The notes under the pieces were generated by a model. That model saw only the letters and a program-made list of their open reading frames with translations. It was not told the origin of the DNA and ran no database searches. The position numbers were made by a program, and so were the translations under genes. From Acanthosoma haemorrhoidale (lineage: Eukaryota > Arthropoda > Insecta > Hemiptera > Acanthosomatidae), in contig CAKNEZ010000030.1 of the NCBI GenBank assembly GCA_930367205.1, positions 1-64,000 of the forward strand: a stretch of 64,000 nt of DNA. Direction: 5' to 3'. This document shows, piece after piece, positions 1-10,758 of the stretch; the first letter of the stretch is position 1; each line of letters starts with the position of its first letter.

Positions 1-296
1 ACGAAATATGTACTTACTGAGCGAAGTGTATTCCGATTACTACTTCTTCGGTATAAGCAATGTTCCTCCAAGACGAGTTCAATGCCGGAGATGCAAAATC
101 ATGAATAATGACAGATATTTGCCAAAAGTGGCCTGCAATTTGCCAGCCCGTGGCGCAGTAGAAGGTAGCTGGACTCCTGTGGACGTTCTGTCTCATTTAG
201 CAGACAACCTCCGTGAAAATTACACCAACTGCCCACAAATTAAAACCTCCAGCTTTTTCATTTGTGCTCCGTCTGTGTGGCAGCTAGAAAAACAAT

Positions 297-1127
297 GAAA
301 AAAGAAAAAAAAACATAGACTAATGAAGATGATGTCGGAGCAACTGCTTTACGGTTCATATTTCCGGTGAGATTTTTTTCAGTCATGTTTATTGTCTTGT
401 GAAATAAAATGTGAGCGTCTTAATGCCCTAGTTAATCAAGGATCAATGGCCTATTGTCATTTAATTTATACAGCAACATTTAGTTATGTCAATTGTATAT
501 TATTTATAAAGTAAAGATAAAATACTACATACATTTAAAATAAACCAAATGGCCGATTGGAAATCGCCGTTTCAAAAAGGGCTCATCAATTATAAATCTT
601 GACAAAAAATAATTTTTTGAAATCAACAAAAATGACATTTCTTTTTCACCCACAAACACCTTAAAAATTATTTTTTTATATATACCTTGGAATTAATTTT
701 CACGTTACGGGTACGTTCCCCAACGATGAAAACAAGACTATGAGCAGTGACAGAATGCTTAAAAGGTAGAAGGCTAGGACCGACTGTTTTAATATTCTTT
801 ACATAGATCTAGTTATCTTTTATTAACTTAAAACGTACGCTCTTTAGCTTGGTGATTGCTTGAATGTACATTTAAAAGTTCATACCGACTGGATCATTTC
901 AATTCTGCTCTCGCTCAAGTCACAGACAGACAGACAGACAGCTGTTTAAAAAAAAATCCTTCCATTCACGTTTAGAAAGATATGAGCTATAAAGTGAAAG
1001 ATCGCTATTAAAATTGATATGGCTATGGGCGCGGGAGCTTCATAAATTTAATTATTTCAAATCTATATATAAAAAATATATAAAATTTCTCAAAGAATGG
1101 TCAATAAAAATTCCCTTTAAATTCAGC
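297..1127. other. Non-coding arm sequence, no gene seen
   Basis: This AT-rich sequence has no convincing reading frame. It is shared with the right arm except for about 140 bp (roughly 549-688), which is missing there where the truncated mariner lies. A short (GACA)n tract at about 922-940 is present in both arms. An open frame at 8-298 just upstream has a stop in the right-arm copy, and the other changes I saw there alter amino acids, so I do not call it a gene. Confidence 0.7.
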
Positions 1128-1139
1128 TTTGGTAGTATT
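1128..1139. repeat. Target-site duplication, 3' side of Jockey element
   Basis: The 12-base word TTTGGTAGTATT occurs here and again at 5774-5785, exactly bracketing the Jockey LINE. The right arm carries the word once in inverted form near 62146 (AATACTACCAAA), which gives the unoccupied site. Confidence 0.9.
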
Positions 1140-1656
1140 TTTTTTTTGAGAGAGAACAACAATTTATTAAGATAAAATTTCAATCTGCCTTTTATTAGGC
1201 AATGAGTAATTGAGATAAGTGTCATCATGCATACCATATTTACAGTTCATCATTCACTCGCTCATTCATACAATATTTACAAACAGCCCAGAGGCCCCCC
1301 AAGTCCACATGGTTGTCACCTCCCTCACGTGCGAAGGAGGAAGCGGAGTCTTGGGGAGTCCCCCACGCCCCTACTTCAGCCACGTCACTGGATAAGAGCC
1401 AGCGGAGGCTGACCAAGAGCGTGAGGGCCACAGTCGCTCAGGACATGATTGGAGAAACTGGCCATTGCCAGGACTCCCACTGTCACTTATTTATAGCAGG
1501 TCACGAGGCCACTGCCGTTTAAGTCTCCGAGGAGGATTATAGGGATGAGTGGTGCAGTGCAATGACTGTGCTAGGGAATTAGGGTGGTTTGATAGGTTAC
1601 CATGGAATTTAATGAACTTGGAAGGGATGAGTTCAAGAATATAGGGTATATTCAGA

Positions 1657-4078
1657 TCATTGTGAAGGGTTTTGTTGCTGACGTAATAAGGCATTTACTA
1701 TTGTTCTTAGGACTTTTGATTGAAAGGATTGGATGCGGTTGATGTTCGACTTTTTTGCTGTCCCCCATAGCTCTATTCCGTATGTCCAGATTGGCTTAAG
1801 TATAACCTTGTAAATAAGTAGTTTGTTTTCTATTGAGAGGTGGGATGTCCTTTGAAGTAGTCTGTACAGTTGTCCAAAGCGTCTGTTTAGTTCTTGTCTT
1901 TTTAGTCTCGTGTGTGGGTTCCATGTCAGTCTTTTGTCGAGATGAAAGCCTAAATACCGTACTGTCTCAGACACAGGGAGAGGAATTGAATTTAAAAAGA
2001 CTGGTGGACAGGACTTGCGGCAGAGGGTAAAGGTTATGTAGGAACACTTTCCTTCGTTAACTTTGATTCGCCATTGGTTGCACCAATACTCGATCTCGTC
2101 AAGGTGTTTTTGAAGGTTTTGGGATGCTATATCAAGGTGTGGATGGATTGACAGGACTGCAGTGTCGTCTGCGAATGTTGCCAAGAAGGTATTGGTAGTA
2201 GAGGGGACATCAGCAGTGTATAGATTATAGAGGATGGGACCCAGGACACTGCCCTGTGGAACTCCTGCTTTAATGGGATAGTAGTTAGAATATTCCAAAC
2301 CACAGTGGACTTGGAAGAAACGGTTTGAAAGGTAGGATTCTAGGATTAGGAATAGGGTTTGCGGTAAATTTCCTTTGAGTTTGTAAAGCAAAACTGCGTG
2401 CCAGACCCTGTCAAAAGCTTGAGCTATGTCCAGAAAGGCAGCAGTGCAATACTGTTTGGTTTCAAGTGCTGAGGATATGTGATCAACAACGTGAAGGCCT
2501 TGTTGAGCTGTGGAATGTCGTTGGCGGAAACCAAACTGGTAGGTAGGGTAAAGGTTTTTGGATTCAACAATTGGAAGTAGGCGTTTTAATAGGAGTTTTT
2601 CAAAAATTTTTGAGAGGATAGGGAGTAGACTAATTGGACGGTAAGATGAGGCATAATTGGGTGGTTTGCCGGGGATGGTGAATAGGACAATAATGGAATG
2701 TTTCCATGAGGATTCAAGGAGTAAGGAGATCATATCCTGGAGATTTTTGGTAAGGTAATTTTTTCAGAAGATATTTAACCTCAGAGGGGTTAACGGCTTT
2801 TGGTGGTAGTGAGAAAGGGATAGGGGAAGTGAGAAAATCTTCGACAGTTGGACGGTGATTATTGTTTTGAGGAGTAAGATGAGGAGTGAAAGTACGGCAA
2901 AGATGCAGTGCAAATTCCTCCGCCCTCTCGCCATCCGAAGCCACCCAGGACCCGTCATCACGACGGAGTGGGTGTGAAACAGGATGATATTTTAGGATTT
3001 TCTTAGTTACATTCCACAGGGAGTTGTCCCTGGTAGACAGGGAGGAGAGATAGGAATTGAAAGAATCGGAACAGAAGGATGCCAATTGCCGCTTTACAAG
3101 CCTGCAGTACTGATTGTATGAGCGACGATCAGCAGGATGTCGGGATCTTTGCCACACTGTTCTGGAGTGGCGTTTGGATTTGATTAGGTCTTTGAGATAC
3201 TGAGGTAAAGGATTTTGATTGTGAATTTTTAGGTGACGATGCCTCCCAGGCCGACCTCTGGATCAGAGTAGTGAAGGAATGCACTTTATCCTCTAGGTCT
3301 TGGGATGTTTTCAGAGGTACTTTGAGGTCTACAGAGTCTGTAAGAATCTGAAGGAAGTGGTCCCAGTCAACTGGGCCCCTAATAAATGAAGGAGGAGGCA
3401 GTTTGTGAATTGGATTTAGGGAAATGGTTAATAATAAGGGGCTATGGTTGGAGGAGAGGTCATCGAGGCGCTTGAGTGAATAGTTTAGTGTTCCTAAACT
3501 ATTGCAGAAGAAAAAGTCAAGGAGATCTGGATTTCGGTTGGGGTCTGATGGCCAATAGGTAGCTGTGTCAGGAGAGATAGTGGAGCAATGTCTCCGAGTA
3601 AGTGCAGACAGCAAAGCACGTCCTCGTGTATTTGTGGATCTTGAGCCCCAGTGCTGGTGCTTTGCGTTAAAGTCCCCACCCACAAGGAAACGATGCCCGA
3701 TGGAGTCTAGAAAGGAGATGGATTGGGAATCGGAAATGGATTTATTGGGAGGGCAGTATACTGGTGCTAGAGTAAGGGTAAAAGTGAGGGCGGTGATTGA
3801 CACTGCAGTGGATTGAAGGAAATCATGTGCTACCATAGGAACTATGTGATGGGATATGGTGTTACGGACAATGACAGCGGTACCTGCATGAGCTCTTCCA
3901 TCTGGGTGATCAGTTCGATAAGACTTGTACTGTCAAACGGTAAATGGTCGTTGACTTGTAAGTCTTGTTTCAGTAATAAGAGCTACATCGATGTTTTTGT
4001 CATGAAGTAATGATGTCAGTTCGTTAGTGTGGGTGCGAACACCATTCGCATTCCAAAGGAGAATGGATAAGTAGTAGG
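1657..4078 (-). pseudogene. Jockey ORF2: endonuclease and reverse transcriptase (frameshifted)
   Basis: ORF2 makes the protein that nicks target DNA and reverse-transcribes the element RNA. The endonuclease N-terminus (LLWNANGVRTHTNEL) reads near 4060-4000. Its core continues in 3836-3129 with GGDFNAKHQHWGS, PDLLDFFFCN and SSNHSPLLL, the last corresponding to the family SDHxP box. The reverse transcriptase N-terminal region is at 3157-2714 and the palm at 2733-1657, with GVPQGSVLGPILYNLYTAD and the catalytic FADDTAVLS. There are frame changes near 3.84, 3.15 and 2.72 kb. The thumb region ends near 1657 in degraded sequence. The clade call rests on motif style and the ORF1 partner. I see no RNase H domain, which fits Jockey and separates it from the I-clade LINEs nearby. 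Confidence 0.9.
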
Positions 4079-4088
4079 AAGGATCCAC

Positions 4089-5418
4089 TTATGGATTTTG
4101 TTTAACGGGGATAAGGTAGGAGACAAGATTTGTAAAAAGGGAAATAAGAGGGGTAATTAGGGTTCTGAACTCTGTAAGGAATGAAGTTAAGAGGCTGGTG
4201 AGATCTGAAGAGCTTGAAGGTGGCGGGATATGCGAAATGGGTGGTTGAGGATGGGATTGAGTTTGCTGGTCGCTGGGATGAACGGAGTGCTGGGGAAGAA
4301 GAACTTGCGGAGGAGGAGTAGGCAATGCCTGTGACTGCTCTATGTTCCGAACTGCTTCAGCAAAAGATACTGAAGGCCTCAAACTTCTGGCACTTCTTGG
4401 GCTACCTGTGGCTGGCGTTTCTTCTTCTGGGCGACGACGTTGTTCGCTTCTGGACTTTAGAATTCTATAGGCCTCACAGCCTTTATAGTTTGCCGGGTGC
4501 CCTTGCTGACAGAGCACGCATACAGCAGGTGATTTTAGGGGCTTCTTGCACAATTCGCTTTTGTACTGCCCACTGCACTTTACACACCTGGTAGGGTGGT
4601 AGCAGTATGATTTGGTGTGCCCATATGCCTGACAATTATGGCATTGTACTATATCGCGTTTCGGGTAAGGCTTTTCGACCTGTACTCTTGTGTAATACAA
4701 GTGGGTGACCTCATAGATTTTTTCCACTCCAGGTGTTCGCTCTAGTTCCACAAAGAATAAGGGCAGTGGTATCTTGGTGATTGCATTATTTTCTTTTCTT
4801 TCCTCGCAGAGCACATCGGTAATTTGGCGAACCTTGTATCCTAGGGTTAATAGCTCCTTCTCTATCTCGTCCGCTGGTGTAGTGGGATGCAGGTTTCTAA
4901 ATCACTACCTGCAGCGATCTTTCTTGCTTTAATTGGTATGTGTGAAAATCGGCCTTAGTTTCATCTAAGTATTTGATTATTGTTCGGTATGTCTCAGGAG
5001 TGTCCGGAGATACTTTTGTGTCCCGGGACCAATTGAGGCAAGTGTATTTTCCTGTACCTACAATTTTATTTAGTTAGGTGCATAGTAATTTAAAATTACT
5101 GATGTTTCGTATGAATATTGCTGGTGGCTTGGGCTGTGTGGGTGTTTGTGTAGAGTCCATGTCCTCTATTTCGATATTTGTCAACACCTCGTAGCTATTG
5201 GGCATGAAAAACGGAGACTCATGAGTGGTTGTTGCTGTTTGTTTCGATGTGCTAGTGATGGTAGTGATGGTAGTCCCTCCATAGAGCTGCTGGGAGCTGA
5301 AGAGTTTTCAGGGGCTATGTTTCGGTTAGATCACCGCGGCTTACATTTGACAGGCGACGGAGTGGGGGTAGGTCCCAACGACCTTGTTCGTTTTTTTTTA
5401 TTGTCTGCTGACATTAAC
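4089..5418 (-). pseudogene. Jockey ORF1: Gag-like nucleic-acid-binding protein (broken)
   Basis: ORF1 proteins of Jockey elements bind the element RNA. The readable C-terminal 241 residues (4814-4089) carry CCHC knuckles: CHNCQAYGHTKSYC, then CVKCSGQYKSELC, then CVLCQQGHPANYKGC. Upstream is the block HLYYTRVQVEKPYPKRDIVQ, typical of the PRE_C2HC region of insect Jockey Gag proteins. The tail is rich in Pro, Ser and Gln. The likely start (MSADNKK) is near 5418, and several frameshifts and stops separate it from the C-terminal part. ORF1 ends just upstream of ORF2 on the same strand. A second, more decayed copy of the tail lies at 34720-35098. Confidence 0.87.
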
Positions 5419-5785
5419 TGCTGATAGAAACGCATGTTTCATTCACGAGTCACGGGTCTTGGCTCTGAGCCACCAGAACGTAGCGGCTCAGAGATTATAA
5501 TTGCACGACGTTAGTGAACGATCCGAATGGCACTATGACAAATGCTTCCCAAAATGGCCGACTTCACGATCCGATTTCACTTTCACTTTTGTTCTACACA
5601 AATGTAATAAGCGATTTACTTACGTCTTGAGGGCTCCCTCGTGACCAGCTCACGTAAGTTGCCTGGTAGAACAATTTTTTGGTTGTACTGTGGCCTAAAA
5701 ATGGTAGAATAGAGTATTTGAAGGACGAGCGATGTTGAGAGGTGTTTCAGAAAGTAGCGCATGCGCAAAAACTTTTGGTAGTATT

Positions 5786-6204
5786 AAACTTTTTTTTGTT
5801 TGTTTTTCTTGCCAAAACTTTTTACTGTTTACGCTGCTCTCTTAAATTTAATCTCTTATTCGTATACATTTTAGTATTTCTGTTTAAACGCGAATTAACA
5901 GCCACGAAGACAACATAAAAATATGCACACAGTTAATTACGAATAGGCCTAAAAACTAAAAAAAATCTTGGTAAAATGCGACTTTAAACACTATACCTTG
6001 TAAAGTATATAAGACAAGTTAAGTGTGGCGCTTGTGATAACAGAAGACATCTTGTATTCATTCAGACAGATATGACAACAAAAAAAACAACCGGTTTCCG
6101 TTTCTAGTTTCCTTTTTAATGCATTTCTCTGCTCCTTTGTAAGTCAGTAATCAGTGCTGTGTATGCATGAAGTGTTTCTTTATTAATTTTTATAAGTAAT
6201 TGCT
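5786..6204. other. Non-coding arm sequence
   Basis: This AT-rich stretch lies between the Jockey insertion and the next LINE fragment. It matches about 61735-62145 on the opposite strand. I see no gene in it. Confidence 0.7.
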
Positions 6205-6890
6205 TTTTTTTTTTTTTTTTTTTTTAACGCCTGAATTTATTAACATTTTAACAATTTTACAAATTTCAATGTCTATTTACAATTTCTCCTCTTTCTACGA
6301 TGCGCTGATGCATTTGAAGGAGGTTTGGTTACAATACAATTAAAGTTAAAACTACAATGCAATGTATAAATGCTAGGTGATGGGGCTCACCTTCTGTTTA
6401 CAATTTGGGAGAAAACTTACAAACTAAACCTATAACTAGAACCTAAGACTAAAGTGTTCCAGCCGCGACAGCATCCTGCCATCGATGGGGGAACGGAGCA
6501 GGCGTTATAGTGTTAAACACCGTGTTTGTCAGGTATTGCAGGGATGGGGTATCGAAAAATTTGATGAATTAATTCACCGTAGGCAAATCAAAAGATCTCG
6601 TGAAGCTCTGTTACTCCACTGTTCGAATGAAGTGTCTGACCACTTTCATCAGTATACCGTTTTGGAATTGTTGGAGTCGCCGAGCTGTCGTATACGTCAG
6701 ATGACGAAAAAGCGGTGCACCATACAGCTGAGATTGAGACGCAGTGATAGATTGGGGGAAGTCAATAAATGCGTAAGCCCGTAAGACTTCGTGCGTATTT
6801 GTTCAACTTCCTCGTAAAATTGTAACTAAAATGTAGGTGTCTGTCCATCTTAATTCCCAGATATACTAGGTTGTTGGCTGGTAAATATGA
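6205..6890 (-). mobile_element. 5'-truncated LINE 3' end (Jockey-like), left-arm copy
   Basis: The poly-T at 6205-6225 is the A-tail of a minus-strand LINE. Coding remnants read on the minus strand correspond to the end of a reverse transcriptase ORF: a segment beginning near the peptide YLGIKMDRHL and later words like LPTVDEFIQRR and FFDSLQYL. Several stops interrupt it. The same fragment lies on the plus strand at 61028-61717 in the other arm, so it predates arm formation. Relatives at 11727-12323 and 16703-17428 begin at nearly the same internal position of the parent LINE. Confidence 0.85.
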
Positions 6891-6957
6891 TCGGAATGAT
6901 GGCCTTTTTTTTTCCTTCATAGCCCTTTTAAATTCACAGATAATTATATATAATTAT

Positions 6958-8414
6958 AGATTATTATTATTATTATTATTATTATTTGTTCCGGCATTTG
7001 TGCACCGCGGCCTCACTGAGACCTATTGTGCGCCGTCCATGTCCCTGTCCTATATATGTGACAGGCCCACGGCCTTTGCAAATCTGAGGATACTGAATGG
7101 ATCGATCAGTTCACATAGTTTGGGGTCTACAATGCGATCACTACCAAAGTGAAGGTATCGCCTTCTAGCTAAGTTATCACAGTCACATATTATATGACGT
7201 GCCGTTTCTCCCTCTTTCTTGCAGAATCTGCAGATTGGTGATCCCACTATCCCCAAATTAAAGAGGTGTTTATTTAACCGACAGTGACCTGTATAGAGTC
7301 CTGTCACACTTTTGAGTGTCCACCTGTCCATTGATAGAAGTGCTGAGCTTCTTCTCTTACAGGGTCCATTAAGAAACAGTTTCGAGTGTTCCTGTTTCTT
7401 AGTTTCTCTCCAAGAAAGTCTTGCCTTGTCCTCTAAAGCTAATTTTATACGCCTTTTAGCGTAGCTGAGGCTGATACCACATATGGGTTCAGGTGCAAGA
7501 GGTGTCTGTTCTGAGCCCACCCTTGCAAGGCCATCTGCCTTCTCATTGCCTGTGATGCCTGTGTGTCCTGGCACCCAGTCGATTCTAACCTTATTGGCTA
7601 GCGAGAGTGTGTTTAAGTTGTTTTTACACTCCTCAACCAAATAAGATCTGGTCGTATAGCTTCTCAGGGCGCCAATGGCTGCCTGGCTATCCGTGAAAAT
7701 TGTGATCAGTCTGTTTCTTACACCCTCCCCAATTAAGGTTAGGGTACAGACATTGATCGCCATCACTTCGGCCTGAAAGACCGAGGTGTGTCTACCTAAA
7801 GGAATAGAAATCCCAGATTCTGGTTTATCTTTCCTCCATATGCCGGCCCCTGATCCGTTTTCTGTTAGTGAGCCGTCTGTGTAGCAATTAATCCCATTAC
7901 ACAGTTTATGTGGTTTGGTCTTTGTGTTTTCCGCACAGTATAAAACGTCTGTGTGTTTCTTAACTTGTAGGTCAGAGTGCATTGACAGCACCTCGTCCTC
8001 ATCAATTCTTCTGAACAAGTTCCCATGTCCCATGTGAGTCATGACTTTGGATCTTGTTCCTGATTTCGCAAGTCTGTAAGCCACGTTCAAGGCTTGCGCT
8101 TCTACTTCTATGTGCAGTGGATTCAAGTTCAATAAGACTTCCATTGCAGCAGTAGGAGTTGTACTCATGGCACCAGTGATCATGAGACATGAAAGCCTCT
8201 GTAATTTGCCAAGCAAAGTTCTATTTTTACTAATACTACCTCTGTGCCACCACACCATAGAGGCATAGAGCACCATTGGTCTAACTGCTGCGGTATATAG
8301 CCAGAATAACATTCTGGGTTGTAGTCCCCAGGTCCTACCCACAGCCCTTTTACATGCATAGAGGCATCGAAGTGCCTTCATAGTAGTATTCCTGATGTGT
8401 TTAGACCAGTCCAA
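6958..8414 (-). mobile_element. 5'-truncated I-clade LINE
   Basis: This is a minus-strand LINE ending at its 3' side in a TAA repeat, seen as (TTA)n at 6960-6987. A TAA tail together with an encoded RNase H domain is characteristic of the I group, of which the Drosophila I factor is the reference. The right arm lacks it and shows the uninterrupted site around 60950-60965. Flanking words AATTATAGATTA and AATTATATAGATTA look like an imperfect target-site duplication. The coding region is a single open frame. It is nearly identical to the copy at 17431-18340, which suggests recent activity. Confidence 0.9.
7050..8414 (-). CDS. I-clade LINE ORF2 C-terminus: RT thumb, RNase H and CCHC
   Basis: This open frame of about 454 codons is the C-terminal part of the polymerase polyprotein, with its 5' end lost by truncation. 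Residues 1-130 are the RT thumb region (MLFWLYTAAVRPMVLYAS). RNase H follows at roughly 175-300 with its acidic residues in place: YTDGS, FQAEVMAI, FTDSQAAI, and WVPGHTGITGNEKAD. A CCHC-like C-terminal motif, CRFCKKEGETARHIIC, follows. RNase H degrades the RNA strand during cDNA synthesis. The frame has no stop before its natural end, so this copy is young, but it lacks the endonuclease, most of the RT and ORF1. The ATG start given here is arbitrary. Confidence 0.88.
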   Translation of the reverse strand: MDWSKHIRNTTMKALRCLYACKRAVGRTWGLQPRMLFWLYTAAVRPMVLYASMVWWHRGSISKNRTLLGKLQRLSCLMITGAMSTTPTAAMEVLLNLNPLHIEVEAQALNVAYRLAKSGTRSKVMTHMGHGNLFRRIDEDEVLSMHSDLQVKKHTDVLYCAENTKTKPHKLCNGINCYTDGSLTENGSGAGIWRKDKPESGISIPLGRHTSVFQAEVMAINVCTLTLIGEGVRNRLITIFTDSQAAIGALRSYTTRSYLVEECKNNLNTLSLANKVRIDWVPGHTGITGNEKADGLARVGSEQTPLAPEPICGISLSYAKRRIKLALEDKARLSWRETKKQEHSKLFLNGPCKRRSSALLSMDRWTLKSVTGLYTGHCRLNKHLFNLGIVGSPICRFCKKEGETARHIICDCDNLARRRYLHFGSDRIVDPKLCELIDPFSILRFAKAVGLSHI

Positions 8415-8429
8415 TTATATAGATTATAA

Positions 8430-9648
8430 TTTAATCCTCACGCGAATCTATTTACAAATTATTTTTGTATTTCCTGTAGTGTCCATACATTATATACAGG
8501 AGTGATCGCTGTGATTCTATTCTGTATTTATTTCTGTAACATTTGTCGGGCATGTACAAGTTAAACTGATCAAGACAGAAAAAGATCGACATTAAATCAT
8601 TATAATTTATGACAACCAAACATCTATTTACAGCAGCTATAAACTTAATTGTATTTTTGAAAAACAAAAGTGAGGGAGCAGAAACAAGAATATAATAAGA
8701 AAATATTTCGAGAGATGTTCGAATTCTGGTCAGTGTCTCTGGGTCCATAAATTATTATTGTTCAATATTTTTTAAAACTAACTCGGTGAAGGAAACCCGA
8801 GTTTTCAACAAATAGAAAAAAAACCAATGCGAAACCTGGTTGAACTGTAGCAAATAAGCGATTTACCAAATGGTATTTTTTGAAAAATTGGAAAATTATT
8901 GTTTTAAAATTAAAACGCTTCTGATCTGAATGTTTCTTTTGATTTAAAATACCTTGTATAAGAGTGTGAATATACCTTTAAAATTCCGGATCGATTGAAC
9001 CGAGTCAAAGACTATCGTAGACCGAACTGGGGAACATGTTTTAAAGTTTAGCCTTCCCGTTTCAGCTTGGAGGATATGAAGCCGCAAATGAAAAAGACAT
9101 CCAAATAAATCAAGATGGAACTGTAAATTGCAAGTAGGGGTTCAGTGCCTCTCTCTCAATAACAGCCTCGTGTTGCCATTTCCAAGAAGCTCTGTGCATT
9201 GCACAAACAGTTTATCTGTATTTAAACACCTACCAAGGACGGAGTTGATCCTCCGCTTCCTACGTTCCTACTGGGATAGTTTTGGAGGATGGCTCCAGGG
9301 TATACATATCTTCAGGGACTTCTGCGGCGGAGGGTAACAGAGAAGGGACACGGAAGGCAATGGTTAGTTGTTTATTGCGCAGAGCAAGGACTCCAGGCTT
9401 CCTACAACCAGGCAATCATTTCTAGCTGGTTGTAAACGAAACAATCCCAGTTGTGGGTTGGGATCTTAGTAAATAACTAAACAAACCAGTGCTTTCCCAC
9501 CAGTTTTATCCATTCATCAATAAAATGCTGTTAACGCTGAGATTATTTTTTTTTTTTTTTGGTGCCTTCGTTTGCAGAACTGATTTTAGCTATTTTTGGG
9601 GCACTCAATTATAAATATAAATTTTTCAAATCAGTCCTTTTTTTAACG
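8430..9648. other. Arm sequence, no convincing gene
   Basis: This stretch matches about 59750-60945 of the right arm. About 105 bp of it (about 8436-8505, with flanking sequence before the I-LINE at 6920-6957) recurs as a third copy at 47838-47944, so part of the arm is a dispersed repeat. Two open frames here (8452-8748 minus and 9128-9337 plus) lack recognisable motifs. The first begins MDPETLTR but meets a stop after seven codons in the right-arm copy. The second has no ATG. Confidence 0.6.
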
Positions 9649-10733
9649 TAAAGTTCTACACGAAAGGTGCAGTTCTAAATCACACAATTGGTTTCTGTAC
9701 TCTTCTTCTCTCAAGGAGACAACCTTCTATACTGTCACAAAATTACCGAGAACACCTGGAAAATATGGGTCTTTTAGGCCATTTCGCAAATGATTTAAAG
9801 TCTATTTATTTACAACTCAAAGGAAGTTTGAAATGTGTCCTTCTACACAATGTTATTAAATATGGTTCAATACCAATTGCTCACTCAACGAAAATGAAAG
9901 AAGAATATCAACACCATAGATTTGGGTTTGGAGAAGATAAAGTATCATGTACATCAATGGGTCATTTGTGTGGAATTAAAAATGGTAAACATTCTCCTTG
10001 GACAGCAAAGTTTCCACACCAAATATCCTTACTTCTTGTGCCTCTGGGATAGCAGAGACAAAACACTAAACTTTGTTAGAAAAAAGTGGCCTAAGAGACA
10101 AAACATGGACCTTGGGGAAAAGAATGTCATTAATGACACCGTAATTAGAAAGAGAGAAAATCATCTTTTATCCAGTACATATAAAGCTGTGTCTTATGAA
10201 GCAGTTTGTAAAGGCTCTTGATAAGAACGGGCCATGCTTTGCATATCTAGAGGGGGGGGGTAGAAAGACCTCAGTTCAGTACGGAAAAAATGAAAGCAGG
10301 AATATTTGACGGCCCACAAATAAGACAGCTACATTAAGTATACTGTCATCGTAAATTCGATGAATGAGGCTAAGCGAAAAGACTGGACTTCATTTAATGC
10401 AGTTATTGGAAATTTTCTGGGCAAACGCTAACCGGTAAACTGTGTTGTACTAATGACAGTCTTAAATCCCTTGGGTGTAACATGAGTGTTAAGGTTCACA
10501 TAGCCACTTAGACCATTTTACTGAAAATTTAGGAAACACCAGCGAGGGACAAGGTGAAAGATTTCACTAGGATATTAAAACTAAGGAGGCTCGCTACCAA
10601 AGAAGATGGGATACTCACATGATGGCAGATCACTGCTGGAGTTTAAAAAGGGACTGTTCCAAAACGCATTCAAGATTTGTCACGGAAAAGAAGCTTCTGA
10701 AGTGTTTTGTATGATTGTATATTATACACTTGT
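9649..10733 (+). pseudogene. Decayed gene of an uncharacterised transposon-associated arthropod family (left copy)
   Basis: I recognise a protein family that recurs in arthropod genomes as hypothetical or transposon-linked proteins, with the hallmark KYPYFLCLWDSRDKT followed by KWPKR. Readable blocks in order: LLHNVIKYGSIPIAHSTKMK, then after a frame change HQWVICVELKMVNILLGQQS, the hallmark, then NHLLSSTYK, AGIFDGPQIRQL, an EGQGERFH-like block and MMADHCWSLKRDCSKTHSRF near the end. The family's biochemical role is unknown to me. A frameshift between EEYQHHRF and GLEK is present in both arm copies, so the gene was already dead when the arms separated. Extra stops follow around 10210-10450. 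Confidence 0.72.
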
Positions 10734-10758
10734 ATATATTACAATTATAATAATAATT

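Larger units (their letters stand above)
1140..5773 (-). mobile_element. Near full-length Jockey-clade LINE
   Basis: A 4.6-kb non-LTR retrotransposon lies on the minus strand, so its 3' end is at the low coordinate. In element order it has a 5' leader (5773 to about 5419), ORF1 with CCHC knuckles, ORF2 with apurinic endonuclease and reverse transcriptase, a 3' UTR, and a short A-rich tail read as the T-run at 1138-1147. A 12-bp target-site duplication flanks it. The right arm of the large inverted repeat lacks it, which confirms the boundaries. Both ORFs have frameshifts, so it is no longer autonomous. Shorter relatives lie at 13190-13984, 14290-14475, 33752-35098, 54083-54466, 56425-56812 and 57868-58458. 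Confidence 0.93.
1..10758. repeat. Left arm of a large inverted repeat
   Basis: This segment matches 58632-64000 in reverse complement, so it is one arm of an inverted repeat with a spacer of about 48 kb. Base 119 pairs with base 64000, and bases 1-118 would pair outside the window. The match stops near 10757 against about 58633, in an AT-rich stretch. A Jockey LINE (1140-5773) and an I-clade LINE (6958-8414) are present only here, so they arrived after the arms formed. In 240-545 I count about 7 substitutions plus two small indels, roughly 2-3 percent. Both outer ends are unseen, so this could be an inverted segmental duplication, two opposite copies of one long transposon, or long terminal repeats of one giant element. 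Confidence 0.93.

Noticed and set aside
8..298. Open frame of 96 codons at the left edge
   Set aside because: The right-arm copy has a stop in it, and the other changes I saw between arms alter amino acids, so there is no sign of selection for a protein.
1227..1522. Plus-strand frames antisense to the Jockey 3' UTR, repeated near 13244 and 58012 and on the opposite strand near 56411
   Set aside because: They are shadows of the conserved Jockey 3' UTR. Their recurrence follows the element and is not a gene family.
8452..8748. Minus-strand frame of 98 codons in the left arm
   Set aside because: The right-arm counterpart has a stop after seven codons. No domain is recognisable.
9128..9337. Frame of 69 codons similar in both arms
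   Set aside because: It has no ATG and no motif, and the similarity is explained by the inverted repeat.
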